Made by a program: the position numbers and the translations under genes. Below are positions 54,933 through 63,994 of a stretch of 64,000 bases of DNA, one piece after another. Under the pieces are notes generated by a model that was given only the letters and a program-made list of their open reading frames with translations, was not told where the DNA came from and made no database searches. Each line of letters starts with the position of its first letter. Position 1 is the stretch's first letter. The stretch is from Eggerthellaceae bacterium. Its GTDB lineage: Bacteria; Actinomycetota; Coriobacteriia; Coriobacteriales; Eggerthellaceae. Location: assembly GCA_022644775.1 (NCBI GenBank), contig JALCHN010000002.1, forward strand, positions 30,707-94,706, written 5' to 3'.

Positions 54933-57900
54933 CTAGTCGCCGATGCCGTCGGTCTCGTAGATGAACGTGACCTTGCCCTGCATCGCATCGTCCTTGCCGC
55001 TGAAGGTCTGGTAGTCCTTGCCTGCCTGGGCGGTGGCCTTCAGGTTGTCGGAAAGGCCGGCCAGATTGTCGTTGTAGGCGCTCACGATCTTCTGGATGGC
55101 TTCGTCGTTGAACTGCTTGAGCCCGTCGGAAAGCTGGGCCGAGCCGTCCTGAGCGGATACGGCGCCGCTTGCGAGCTGCGAGGACCCGGCCTTGAGGGCG
55201 GCGATGCCGTTCACCAGGGCAGGTGTGGCGCTCGCGAGCTGGTCGGTGCCGTTTGCCAGCTGGTTGCTGCCGCTTGCGAGCTGCGCAGAGCCGCTTGCAA
55301 GCTGGTGAGCGCCGCTGTTCACCTGGTTGATGCCGTTGGCGAGGGTGGGCGCCGAAGCGTTCATCTGCGCGAGGCCCTTCCAGATGGCGTTCGAACCGTA
55401 GAGCAGCGTGTTGGGCGTAGTCGCCGAGCCGAGGGCATCGACGGCGCCCACCAGGCCGGCCGAGGTCTTGCCGTCGATCGGCGTATCGCCCGCGCCCTGG
55501 TAGAGGGCCTTGGCGCCGGGGGCGAGCTTGGCCGTGCCGGCTGCCAGCTGCTGAGCGCCGCCGTCGATTTGGGCGATGCCGGCGGCGAGCGCCGGAGTCT
55601 GGGCGTTCATCTTTATGAGTCCCTGGTTGATGGCGTTGGAGCCCCAGAGGAGGGTGTTGGTCGTCTGCGTATCGCCGATCGCCGCCACGGCACCGGAAAG
55701 GCCCGCCGAGGCCTTGCCTTCGATGACGCCGCCCTCGGAGAGGGTTTTGAGGCCGTCGCGCAAAGTCGCGGCACCAGTCACGAGATCCGCCATGTCTTTG
55801 GAGCTACCGGTGATCTTGTCGCTGATCGTCTGAGCGCCCGTGTTGATTTCACCCAAACCGGCTTTCAGACCATAGAGAGTATCGTCTGCTTTCGTATCCT
55901 GGTCGGTACCGACAAGCTTTTGCAGGCCGTCATTAACTCCCGCTACTTCTTGCTCAACGTTAATGAAGCTGTTCTTCTCCAGCGAGGAGGCCGTCTTCTG
56001 CAAGGTAGCCGCATCGCTTTTCAGGGAGTCGGAGGCTTTCTGGAAGTTTTGGGCCTGCGTGCCGATGCTCGTCTGCAGGGTGTCGATCTGGTCCTTGACT
56101 GCGCCGATTTCGGTAAAGACATTCTGATCGGTTGAGGCGGCTCTCGACGCGGCCTTATAGGCCTGTGCCAAGTCGTCGGTGTTCACGGCATCGAGTTCAG
56201 AAGACGCGTTATTCAGGGCCGTCTTCTGGTCGTCGGTCATGCCCGTCGTGTCGATGGCCGCAAGCTGCTTTTTGGCCGTGGCGATGTTGTTGTAGTTGCT
56301 GCTCGTGATATTGCTCGCCGCCAAAGAGGAGTCGCTGCTCGCCGCGTCGGCTTGCGACTTGATGGTTCCCAAGGTGTCAGAGACCTCCGAGAGGCCGTCG
56401 GACATCGTCGTGAGCTGGTCGGCGATGTTACCCGTCGTCGTACTGAGCGAGGTGAGCGTTTTTTGGGCTTCCTTCAGCGAGGATACGGCTCCGTCGACGT
56501 CGGCTTTGTCGTTACCGGTGAGCTTGTTTTGAGCGTCGGTGAGGGCGGGAACCATCGTGCCAGTAATGGTATCGATGACCTGTTGCGTTCCTGCACTGGC
56601 GGTGTTTGCGCCTGAGGCAATGGTATCGGTTCCGCCCTTGATCGTGCCCATCTGGGTTGCGAGCGTGGACACACCGGCAGCGATTTTCTGCGCACCGACG
56701 TAAGCTTCCTTGCTCGATTCAGCGGCTTTGGCGAGCCCCCACTGCTTCGAATTGCCGTTCTTCAACGCTGCGAGGCCCGTATAGACGGCGTCGCTGCCGT
56801 CATACAGCTGCTTCACCTGGCTGGGCAGGTTCGTGGTCTGTGACTTCAGCTGGCCAGTGCCCGCGGCGAGCTTCTGGGCCCCCGCGTCGAGCTGGTCGGC
56901 GCCGTCGGAGATCTGCTTGGCCGATTCCATGGCCTTCACGAGGCCCCATTGTTTGGAATCGCCGTTTTTCAGCGCTTCGAGGCCCCTATAGACCTGGTCG
57001 CTGCCGTCGTAGAGCTTGGCGACGCCGGCGGGAAGCTGGGCCGCCCCCGACGCGAGCTGACTCGTGCCGTCGGCGAGCGTGTCCGAACCCGACGCCACCT
57101 GGTCGGCGCCGGAAGCCACCTGGTGGGCGCCGGAATTCAAGGCGTCGGCCGAAGCGGGCAGGGAAGCGGTGCTGTCCTGCAGGGTCCCGATGCCATCATC
57201 GAGCTGGCCGGCGCCGTCGGCGAGCTGGGTGAGGCCGTCGTAGAGGCTGCTCGACCCGTCGATGAGCTGGTTCATCGCGTCGTTCATCTTGTTGATGTCG
57301 TCGCCGAGCGTGTCTTCGCTCATGTCATCGGTGTTGATGCTGTCGAAAAGGTTGCTCGACACGGCCGTGAGCGAGGTGTCGAGGGAGAAGTCGGTCGCGT
57401 CGGCCTCGATTTCGAAGTAGGTCGGGATGTCGACGTCGTCAGAGGAGATGTCGAGGTCCTCCTGCAGGCCGGGCATCGCGAAGCCGGCCACCGTGGTGCG
57501 GTCGCCGTCGTTTGCGATCTTGCCGTTGACCGTGGTCACGTTCTTGAAATTGCTGTTGTCCAAGATGAGCCCCGTGGCGGCCACGAAGGGCGTGTACATC
57601 GTGCGCTGCTCGCCGTTGACTTCGGTCTGGAAGCTCGCGTTGTTGGTGTAGTCGTAGCGGATCTTCACATGCCCGCTCTTGCCGGCCAAGTCGTCGGGCG
57701 AGATCTCCTGGCCGTCGAGCCAGTAGGTGACCTTGATCGTGACGGGCGCCTGCTCGGTCGTGTTGCCTTTGTAGTAGATGTCGTCGCCCTGGGCGTCCCA
57801 GGTGAGCTTCTGGCCATCCTGCTGGTAGCCGGCCTGGCTTTCGGTGTTCTCGATGTCGGTGAGGTTGGACACGTCGGCAAGCGACTGGTCGCCCTTCACG

Positions 57901-58217
57901 TTCTTCAGCCAGTCGGTCACGATCGCGTTGCGGGCCGAACCGTCGGCGTTGTTGAAGACGTAGACGGTTTCGGTTTTGGTGGGGTCGTTGGCGTCAGCAT
58001 CGGTGGTGTCGTTGGAACCCAGGAGGTCCTTCACGAACGAATTAGAATCGTCCGTGCCCTCTTGGCTCTGGTCGCTCTGCTGCTCGGCCGCCTGGTTGGC
58101 CGCGTCCTCGGCGTGCGCGGTCGAGGCCACGTAGGTGGGCCCCACCACGCCGGCGGCCAAGATGCCGGCCAAGGCGATGTTGCGCAGTTTGCTCAGTTTG
58201 AACGTTTCGGATTTCAT
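54933..58217 (-). CDS. Large secreted heptad-repeat protein (X-X-X-L-X-X-G type), partner of MMPL
   Basis: A 1094-aa protein. A signal peptide ends around STAHA/ED (residue 37). A Ser/Asp-rich linker and a beta-rich domain follow (to about 310), then hundreds of residues of heptads such as QLADGAGQLDDG, QLASGAAQLPAG and QLASGSNQLANG, predicted to form a long helical rod outside the cell. The rod has internal duplications: YRGLEALKNGDSKQWGL with YTGLAALKNGNSKQWGL, and LLWGSNAINQGL with LLYGSNAIWKGL. There is no membrane span at the C-terminus. A central part (about 55850-56620) is visibly more AT-rich than the ends. The start overlaps the MMPL stop (ATGA), tying the two together. Confidence 0.85.
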   Translation of the reverse strand: MKSETFKLSKLRNIALAGILAAGVVGPTYVASTAHAEDAANQAAEQQSDQSQEGTDDSNSFVKDLLGSNDTTDADANDPTKTETVYVFNNADGSARNAIVTDWLKNVKGDQSLADVSNLTDIENTESQAGYQQDGQKLTWDAQGDDIYYKGNTTEQAPVTIKVTYWLDGQEISPDDLAGKSGHVKIRYDYTNNASFQTEVNGEQRTMYTPFVAATGLILDNSNFKNVTTVNGKIANDGDRTTVAGFAMPGLQEDLDISSDDVDIPTYFEIEADATDFSLDTSLTAVSSNLFDSINTDDMSEDTLGDDINKMNDAMNQLIDGSSSLYDGLTQLADGAGQLDDGIGTLQDSTASLPASADALNSGAHQVASGADQVASGSDTLADGTSQLASGAAQLPAGVAKLYDGSDQVYRGLEALKNGDSKQWGLVKAMESAKQISDGADQLDAGAQKLAAGTGQLKSQTTNLPSQVKQLYDGSDAVYTGLAALKNGNSKQWGLAKAAESSKEAYVGAQKIAAGVSTLATQMGTIKGGTDTIASGANTASAGTQQVIDTITGTMVPALTDAQNKLTGNDKADVDGAVSSLKEAQKTLTSLSTTTGNIADQLTTMSDGLSEVSDTLGTIKSQADAASSDSSLAASNITSSNYNNIATAKKQLAAIDTTGMTDDQKTALNNASSELDAVNTDDLAQAYKAASRAASTDQNVFTEIGAVKDQIDTLQTSIGTQAQNFQKASDSLKSDAATLQKTASSLEKNSFINVEQEVAGVNDGLQKLVGTDQDTKADDTLYGLKAGLGEINTGAQTISDKITGSSKDMADLVTGAATLRDGLKTLSEGGVIEGKASAGLSGAVAAIGDTQTTNTLLWGSNAINQGLIKMNAQTPALAAGIAQIDGGAQQLAAGTAKLAPGAKALYQGAGDTPIDGKTSAGLVGAVDALGSATTPNTLLYGSNAIWKGLAQMNASAPTLANGINQVNSGAHQLASGSAQLASGSNQLANGTDQLASATPALVNGIAALKAGSSQLASGAVSAQDGSAQLSDGLKQFNDEAIQKIVSAYNDNLAGLSDNLKATAQAGKDYQTFSGKDDAMQGKVTFIYETDGIGD

Positions 58218-60397
58218 GCGGTTACCTCCGTGGACGCGGGTACAGACGGGGTGGTGGAAACGGGACGGAAGCTCTTCGAGGTCTTCAGGATCACCTTGTC
58301 GAAGAGCATGAGGAAGGCGGGCAGGAAGACCATGACGCAGGCCATTGAAATGACCGCGCCGCGGGCCATGAACTCGGTCAGGCTCGAGATAATGCTCAGG
58401 TCGGAATAGATGGCCACGGCGATCGTCGCGCTGAAGAAGGACAGGGCGCTCGTCGCCACGGCGGGCACGCTGTCGGCGATGGCCGTCGAGACGGCCTTGG
58501 CCTTTTCGATGCCGATGTTGCGGTTATTCTTGTAGTGCTGCACGAGCAGGATGGCGTAGTTCACCGTCGAACCCAGCTGAATGGTCGAAATGCACACGGG
58601 CGCGATGAAGACCATTTCGGTACCCGTGAAAGTGTTGATGCCCAAGTTGGCCATGATGGCGAGCTCGATCACGAACACCATGAGGATCGGGACGAGGATG
58701 CTGCGGAAGACGACGAGCAAGATGAGCCCGATAAGCCCGATGGCCACCCAATCGACCACCTGGAAGTCGACGCCGGTCGTGGCGATAAGGTCCTTGGTCG
58801 CGGGCGCCTCGCCGATGAGCATCGAGTTGGGGTCGTACTGGTGGATGATCTCGTTGATCCGGTCGATCTGCGCGTTGGCCTCGTCGGTCGACACGGCGTA
58901 GGTCGAGTTGATCACGATGAGCTGATAGTCGCCCGCTTTCAGGGCATCGGTGAACTTGGCCGGCACGATCTCTTCCGGAATGTTGCCTCCCACAAGGGAG
59001 TCGTAGCCGATCGCGTACTTCACGCCGTCGACCTCTTCGATGCGGTTGAGCATGTCCTTGGCCATCGCGTGGGGCATGTTGGCGTCGCAGAGGATCATCT
59101 CGGTGGTAGACACGTCGAAGTCCTCTTTGAGCTTTTCGTTGGCGGGCGCTGCCTTCATGAGGGGGTTGGCATTGCCGGCATCGGCCGACACCTCGCCGGA
59201 CACCATCTTCGACAGGTCGTAGTAGACGGGCTTGTTGGCGAAGCCGTAGACCGCGGGAACGAGCACGATGAAGAAGGCGATGATGTAGACCGCGTAGTGT
59301 TTGGACACGTTGTTTCCCAGGCGCTTGGCCTTGCCGATGAGCGGCCTATGCGAGAGCTTGGCCATGGGCTTGTCGAAGATAAGGATGAGGGCCGGCAGCG
59401 TGGTGAGGCTGCCCACCAGGCCCAGCATGCAGCCCTTGGCCATGACGATGCCCAAGTCCATGCCCAGCTGGTAGGTCATGAAGCAGAGTGCCAGGAAGCC
59501 GGCCGAAGCGGTGAGCGCCGACGACACGAGCGTGGGGAACACGTCGCCCAGTGCAAGCGCCATGGCCTTGCGGTGGTCGTCGGGGAACTGGTCGCGCTCG
59601 TCAGTGTAGGCGTGCCAGAGGAAGATCGAGTAGTCCATCGTCACGGCCAGCTGTAGTACGGCGGCGAGGACCTTGGTGATGAAGCTGATCTGTCCCAAGA
59701 AGATATTGGTGCCCATGTTCCACATGATGGCGATGCCGATCGAGAGCAGGAACACAAGCGGAGCGAGCCAGGTGTCGGTGAGCACGAGCAAGGCGATCAC
59801 GGCGCCGAGCACGGCCACGGCGACGGTGGGCGCCTCTTCGGAGCTCGCGATGTTCTTCATGTCGGTGTTGAGCGCGCTCATGCCCGACACGAAGACCTGG
59901 TCGCCGGCGATTTCGCGGATCTGGTCGACGGCGGTGAGCGTTTCGTCGGCCGACGTGCCGGTGTCGAAGAAGACGGCGATCATCGTCTCGTTGTCGCCGT
60001 TGTCGTCTTTATTGAATTCCTTGTAGTACTTTTCGGGGATGGCCTGCTTGGGGATGCCGGCCGCTTCGAGATCGTCCACCCACAGCGCGTCTGCGACGTG
60101 CGGTACGTCGGCGATCTTATCTTTCAGCTCCCCGACCTCTTCGTCGGTCATGCCTTCGGTGATGATGAAGCTGAAGGCGCCCTTGCCGAAGTCGTCCTGC
60201 AGGATCTGCTGGCCCTGCATGGTCTCGAAGCTGTCGGGCAGGTAGGTGAGCAGGTCGTAGTTGACCTTGGTGTTCGCGTACGCCCACAGGGAGGGGATCA
60301 GCAGCAGGATGGCGATGATGAGGATCGGCACGCGCGCCTTCACGATGCCGCGGCCCAGGCGGTACCGCATCTTGTTTGATGGGGGCTCTTCAGCCAT
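58214..60397 (-). CDS. MMPL/RND-family membrane transporter
   Basis: A 727-aa transporter with two repeats, each one N-terminal span, a large external loop and a group of spans: KARVPILIIAILLLIPSLWAY is the first, LQLAVTMDYSIFLWHAY and LGSTVNYAILLVQHYKNNR mark the proton-relay regions. MMPL proteins export lipids, drugs or polymers; the cargo is unknown. It is paired by overlap with the heptad-repeat protein, a usual combination in Gram-positive bacteria. GAGGCACC precedes the ATG. The promoter region has candidate TetR operators. Confidence 0.9.
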   Translation of the reverse strand: MAEEPPSNKMRYRLGRGIVKARVPILIIAILLLIPSLWAYANTKVNYDLLTYLPDSFETMQGQQILQDDFGKGAFSFIITEGMTDEEVGELKDKIADVPHVADALWVDDLEAAGIPKQAIPEKYYKEFNKDDNGDNETMIAVFFDTGTSADETLTAVDQIREIAGDQVFVSGMSALNTDMKNIASSEEAPTVAVAVLGAVIALLVLTDTWLAPLVFLLSIGIAIMWNMGTNIFLGQISFITKVLAAVLQLAVTMDYSIFLWHAYTDERDQFPDDHRKAMALALGDVFPTLVSSALTASAGFLALCFMTYQLGMDLGIVMAKGCMLGLVGSLTTLPALILIFDKPMAKLSHRPLIGKAKRLGNNVSKHYAVYIIAFFIVLVPAVYGFANKPVYYDLSKMVSGEVSADAGNANPLMKAAPANEKLKEDFDVSTTEMILCDANMPHAMAKDMLNRIEEVDGVKYAIGYDSLVGGNIPEEIVPAKFTDALKAGDYQLIVINSTYAVSTDEANAQIDRINEIIHQYDPNSMLIGEAPATKDLIATTGVDFQVVDWVAIGLIGLILLVVFRSILVPILMVFVIELAIMANLGINTFTGTEMVFIAPVCISTIQLGSTVNYAILLVQHYKNNRNIGIEKAKAVSTAIADSVPAVATSALSFFSATIAVAIYSDLSIISSLTEFMARGAVISMACVMVFLPAFLMLFDKVILKTSKSFRPVSTTPSVPASTEVTA

Positions 60398-60410
60398 TGG
60401 TGCCTCGATT

Positions 60411-60428
60411 CTGTTGGAATGCTCACAT
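60411..60428. promoter_or_regulatory. Second copy of the 18-bp operator-like site
   Basis: Matches the site at 60531-60548 at 15 of 18 positions, sharing GGAAT and CTCACAT. It lies just before the MMPL ribosome-binding site. Confidence 0.5.
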
Positions 60429-60447
60429 TACGTTGCTTGAAACGTAA
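60428..60447. promoter_or_regulatory. Inverted repeat in the MMPL leader
   Basis: TTACGTT and AACGTAA separated by six bases, immediately next to the second operator-like site. It could be a binding site for a regulator or an RNA hairpin. Confidence 0.4.
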
Positions 60448-60525
60448 CGTTTACGCAGGTCACGAGGAATGGTCAAAGAATAGGGCCTGTTCGAAACTTG
60501 GGCACCATCTGAAGAATGCCTAAAA

Positions 60526-60548
60526 ATTATATGTGGGAATTCTCACAT
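60526..60548 (-). promoter_or_regulatory. MMPL operon promoter with overlapping palindrome
   Basis: On the minus strand a perfect TATAAT (60526-60531) is preceded by an 18-bp near-palindrome (60531-60548, ATGTG-GAATTC-CACAT type) that fills the spacer between -10 and -35. The -35 itself is poor. This is the classic place for a TetR-family repressor; the tetR gene ends 15 bases away. Confidence 0.6.
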
Positions 60549-60562
60549 GTGTGCCGTTGGGT

Positions 60563-61171
60563 TTACAGCGAGCGCGGGGTCTTCGGAGAGGGGAGGGCGC
60601 CTGCCGCGGCGCCTCCGTTCGCGGCTCCCCTTTCGAGCGCCATGCGCACGGTGCCGTCGAGGATGCGGGCGATGCGGGCGATGTAGTCGTCGAACTCGTT
60701 GCTCATCCCGTCGACGAGCCACTGCACGGTGAGGCTCTGCAGGGTGAGGGCCAGCAGGTTGCTCAAGTCGGTGATGACCTGGTCGCTCACCTCGAGCCCT
60801 TCGGCTTCGTGGCGCACGAAGGATTCGACGATCGGTTCGGCCGCATAGTGGAAGTAGGCCTCGATGCGGGTGTTGTTCGAGGAGTTGTACAAGTGGTAGA
60901 AGGCCGACTTGTGGGCGCGGGCGAAGGAGGTGAGGGCCGCGAAGGCCTGCTGCCAGTCGTGCATGCGGGGGTTGGTCATGCTCAGCTCGGCGGCCGCCCG
61001 TTTGAGCATGTCGTCGACGAGCGCGAACATGTCCTGGTAATGGTAGTAGAAGGTGTTGCGGTTGATGCCGCAGCGCTTCACGATGCTCGTGACGGTGATC
61101 TTATCGAAGGGCTTTTCGGAAAGCTCGTCGAGAAACGCGTTGATGATGGCCTGCTCGGTGAACTTCGACAT
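60563..61171 (-). CDS. TetR-family regulator upstream of the MMPL operon
   Basis: A 202-aa protein: HTH in TVTSIVKRCGINRNTFYYHY (residues 27-46), and a C-terminal domain of the type often linked to lipid or stress control (FYHLYNSSN, ALTLQSLTVQWLVDG). It starts three bases after the patatin stop and precedes the MMPL gene, all on the minus strand. Regulation of MMPL through the palindromes is inferred. Confidence 0.88.
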   Translation of the reverse strand: MSKFTEQAIINAFLDELSEKPFDKITVTSIVKRCGINRNTFYYHYQDMFALVDDMLKRAAAELSMTNPRMHDWQQAFAALTSFARAHKSAFYHLYNSSNNTRIEAYFHYAAEPIVESFVRHEAEGLEVSDQVITDLSNLLALTLQSLTVQWLVDGMSNEFDDYIARIARILDGTVRMALERGAANGGAAAGALPSPKTPRSL

Positions 61172-61174
61172 GCG

Positions 61175-62071
61175 CTATACCCCCAAAAACGATTTCCATG
61201 CAGGCAGGTCCCGCTGGGCCTGCTCCCAGCCCGCGTCGTAATTGCGGCGCAGGGCGTCCAGATCGGTCGTGCTGTTTTCCACGCCCATGTGCTCGGCGTA
61301 GACCACGTAGGCCTCGCCCGCATCAGCGAGCGCGTCTGCCTCGTCGCAGATGCGGTTGTAACCCGGGCCCCACGCCCGTAGGGCCGCGCGCATGGCGGGA
61401 CGGCGCCAGAAGAAGGCCACGGTCGCCGGCTTGGGTTTTTCGGGTTTGCGGTAGGGCTTGGGCCGCGTCCTCACGATGAAGAACTTCTTGAAGCCGTCGG
61501 CGCGGGCCTTGGGCAGAAGGATGCCGTTGCCTTCGGCGAGCCCGCCGTCGTAGTAGACGCGGCCGTCGATCGTGGCAGGCGGCATGACGATCGGCAGAGT
61601 CGACGACGCGCGGACGCGCACCATGAGCTCGTCGACGTTGGGCATGTCGGCCTTGGTCCAAAAGACGGAAGCGCCGCTATCGCGGTCGCAGGCGCAGATG
61701 GTGACGCGCGCCGGATTGGCCGCGAAGGTGGCAAAGTCGAAGGGCAGAAGGCCGTCGGGCCGGCCTATTTCCTGGTAGATGTGATGGGCGCTGAAGAAGC
61801 CCTTGTGGGCAAGGAAGGTGCCCAGGCCGCCGAAGTCGGGGTCGCGCACGAGCTCGGTGAAGGATGCGCGCGTGCGGCCGACATCGCGCGAGACGTAGTT
61901 CACGGCGTTGCTCGAACCGGCGGAGACCCCGTAGACGTGCCCGAAGTTGATGCCCGCTTCCAGCAGGGCGTTGGCGATGGCGGCGGTGTAGCTAGCGCGC
62001 ATGCCGCCGCCCTCGAAGATGAGGGCGGTATCGCATACGTTGGGTTGCGGGCATTCTGTCATGGGGTGCAT
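61175..62071 (-). CDS. Patatin-like phospholipase
   Basis: A 298-aa protein: FEGGGMRASYTAAIANALLE (oxyanion GGG), GVSAGSSN with the nucleophile Ser, and YYDGGLAEGNG with the catalytic Asp of the dyad. An RTRPKPYRKPEKPK stretch is basic. No signal peptide, so it acts in the cytoplasm or at the inner face of the membrane. AAAGGAAC precedes the ATG. Linked to tetR and MMPL, suggesting a lipid-related module. Confidence 0.92.
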   Translation of the reverse strand: MHPMTECPQPNVCDTALIFEGGGMRASYTAAIANALLEAGINFGHVYGVSAGSSNAVNYVSRDVGRTRASFTELVRDPDFGGLGTFLAHKGFFSAHHIYQEIGRPDGLLPFDFATFAANPARVTICACDRDSGASVFWTKADMPNVDELMVRVRASSTLPIVMPPATIDGRVYYDGGLAEGNGILLPKARADGFKKFFIVRTRPKPYRKPEKPKPATVAFFWRRPAMRAALRAWGPGYNRICDEADALADAGEAYVVYAEHMGVENSTTDLDALRRNYDAGWEQAQRDLPAWKSFLGV

Positions 62072-62203
62072 GTTCCTTTGCGTTCGACGTGCGCTTCATT
62101 GTAGCCAAAGCCGTCCACGTGACGGCCACCTTAACGAGATGGGCAAAGGGACCGTTACCCATAGGTTACCGCCTGCGGGCGCTCTGCGCGGCAAGCGACG
62201 GAA

Positions 62204-62578
62204 TTAGAGCTCGGCGATGACCTCGACCTCGACGAGGGCTCCGGCCGGCAGACCCGCCACGCCCACGGCCGATCGGGCCGGGCGCGCGTCGCCGAAGCGT
62301 TCGGCGTAGATGGCGTTGAAGGCGGCGAAATCTTCGATGTGGGCCAGGAAGCAGGTAGTCTTCACCACGTGCGCCAGGTCGGTGCCGGCAGCCTCGAGCA
62401 GGGCCTCGACGTTGGCGAGCACCTGGCGTGCCTGGCCTTCGATCGTCGTTTCGACGATCTTGCCCACGGCCGGGTCGATGGCAATCTGGCCCGAGGCGAA
62501 TAGGAAGCCGCCGGCGATCTTGGCCTGGGAATAGGGGCCGATGGCGGCGGGGGCGTTGGGGGTGGATACGGTCTGCAT
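62204..62578 (-). CDS. ridA: RidA-family imine/enamine deaminase
   Basis: A 124-aa protein: VSTPNAPAAIGPYSQAKI, FASGQIAIDP, KTTCFLAHIEDFAAFNAIYAE and GVAGLPAGALVEVE with the substrate Arg in ARSAVGVA. It hydrolyses the reactive imines or enamines released by PLP dehydratases. Divergent from ilvA, whose product it would detoxify. GGAGGAAG precedes the ATG. Confidence 0.94.
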   Translation of the reverse strand: MQTVSTPNAPAAIGPYSQAKIAGGFLFASGQIAIDPAVGKIVETTIEGQARQVLANVEALLEAAGTDLAHVVKTTCFLAHIEDFAAFNAIYAERFGDARPARSAVGVAGLPAGALVEVEVIAEL

Positions 62579-62708
62579 GCTTCCTCCTTGTAGTATGCAA
62601 GCGGGCGCCGGTTAACGTTTTTTCGTATATGGCCTGCCTGCGTGGGTTGCGTTTCGTGCGTTAGCATATCGTGGAAGCGATCATACGACCCTGCGATAAA
62701 GGAAAAGA

Positions 62709-63920
62709 ATGCTGGCTATCGAAGATTTCGAAGAAGCTTCCGAGCGTGTGAAGGACGTTACGCTCGAAACCAAACTCATCTACAGCCCCTACTTCAGCGA
62801 CGCCACCGCCAACAAGGTCTACCTCAAGCCCGAGAACCTGCAACGCACGGGCGCCTACAAGGTGCGCGGCGCCTACTACAAGATCTCGACGCTGTCGCTC
62901 GAAGAGCGCGCCAAGGGACTCATCACCGCATCGGCCGGCAACCATGCCCAGGGCGTGGCTTACGCGGCCAAACGCTACGGGGTGCCCGCGGTCATCGTTA
63001 TGCCCACGACGACCCCCTATATAAAGGTCGAGCGCACCAAGGCCTTAGGCGCCCAGGTCGTCCTCGCCGGCGACGTCTACGACGAGGCGCACGAAGAGGC
63101 CGAGCGCCTGGCCGAAGAGCACGGCTACACCTTCATCCAGCCCTTCGACGACCCGGTCGTGGCGACGGGACAGGGGACCATTGCGGTCGAAATCGTCAAA
63201 GAGCTCCCCTTGGTCGACTACATCCTCGTTCCGATCGGCGGCGGCGGCCTGGCCTGCGGCGTGTCGACCTTCGCCAAGGAGTTCAATCCCCGCATCAAGG
63301 TGATCGGCGTCGAACCTTCGGGCGCCGCCTGCATGAAGGCCTCGCTCGAGGCAGGGCACGTGGTCAAGCTCCCGCACGTGTCGACGATCGCCGACGGTAC
63401 GGCCGTCCAGCAGCCCGGCGAATCGGTCTTCCCCTACATCCAGAAGAACCTCGATGGCATCATCACGATCGACGACGACGAGCTCGTGGGCGCCTTCCTC
63501 GACATGGTCGAGAACCACAAGCTCATCGTCGAGAATGCTGGCCTGCTTTCGGTGGCGGCCCTGAAGCATCTCGACGTCGAAGGCAAGCACGTGGTGAGTA
63601 TCCTGTCGGGCGGCAACATGGACGTCATCACGATGTCGTCGGTCGTGCAGCACGGACTCATCCAACGCGACCGCGTCTTCACCGTGTCAGTCCTTCTGCC
63701 CGACCGCCCCGGCGAGCTCGTGGAGGTTGCCTCGATCATCGCCCGCGAAGACGGCAACGTCATTCGCCTCGAGCACAACCAGTTCGTCAACACCAACCGC
63801 AACGAAGCGGTGGAGCTGCGCGTGACGATCGAGGCCTTCGGCACCGACCATAAGGACCGCATCGTGGGCGCCCTGCGCGAAGCGGGCCTGGAAACCAAGG
63901 TCGTTCCCACCACCATGTAG
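62709..63920 (+). CDS. ilvA: Threonine ammonia-lyase
   Basis: Deaminates threonine to 2-oxobutyrate, 403 aa. PLP lysine in RTGAYKVRGAYYK, SAGNHAQGVAYAAK, glycine loop PIGGGGLACG, and a C-terminal ACT regulatory domain (VSVLLPDRPGELVEVASIIA). AAAGGAAAAG precedes the ATG. The single ACT domain resembles TdcB-like or IlvA1 enzymes; whether biosynthetic or catabolic is open. Confidence 0.95.
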   Translation: MLAIEDFEEASERVKDVTLETKLIYSPYFSDATANKVYLKPENLQRTGAYKVRGAYYKISTLSLEERAKGLITASAGNHAQGVAYAAKRYGVPAVIVMPTTTPYIKVERTKALGAQVVLAGDVYDEAHEEAERLAEEHGYTFIQPFDDPVVATGQGTIAVEIVKELPLVDYILVPIGGGGLACGVSTFAKEFNPRIKVIGVEPSGAACMKASLEAGHVVKLPHVSTIADGTAVQQPGESVFPYIQKNLDGIITIDDDELVGAFLDMVENHKLIVENAGLLSVAALKHLDVEGKHVVSILSGGNMDVITMSSVVQHGLIQRDRVFTVSVLLPDRPGELVEVASIIAREDGNVIRLEHNQFVNTNRNEAVELRVTIEAFGTDHKDRIVGALREAGLETKVVPTTM

Positions 63921-63929
63921 TTCCGCGAG

Positions 63930-63994
63930 AATGAGTCAAAGGGGTCACATCTCTTTGACTCATTGTGACAACGGGGGCGCGTGATGTTGTCACA
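63930..63994. repeat. Two adjacent hairpins after ilvA
   Basis: A perfect 12-bp stem (63930-63941 with 63953-63964, AATGAGTCAAAG and its complement) touches a 9-bp stem (63964-63972 with 63986-63994, TGTGACAAC). Neither has a T-run. They may be a mobile or repeated palindromic element or part of a regulatory site continuing past the window. Confidence 0.6.
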
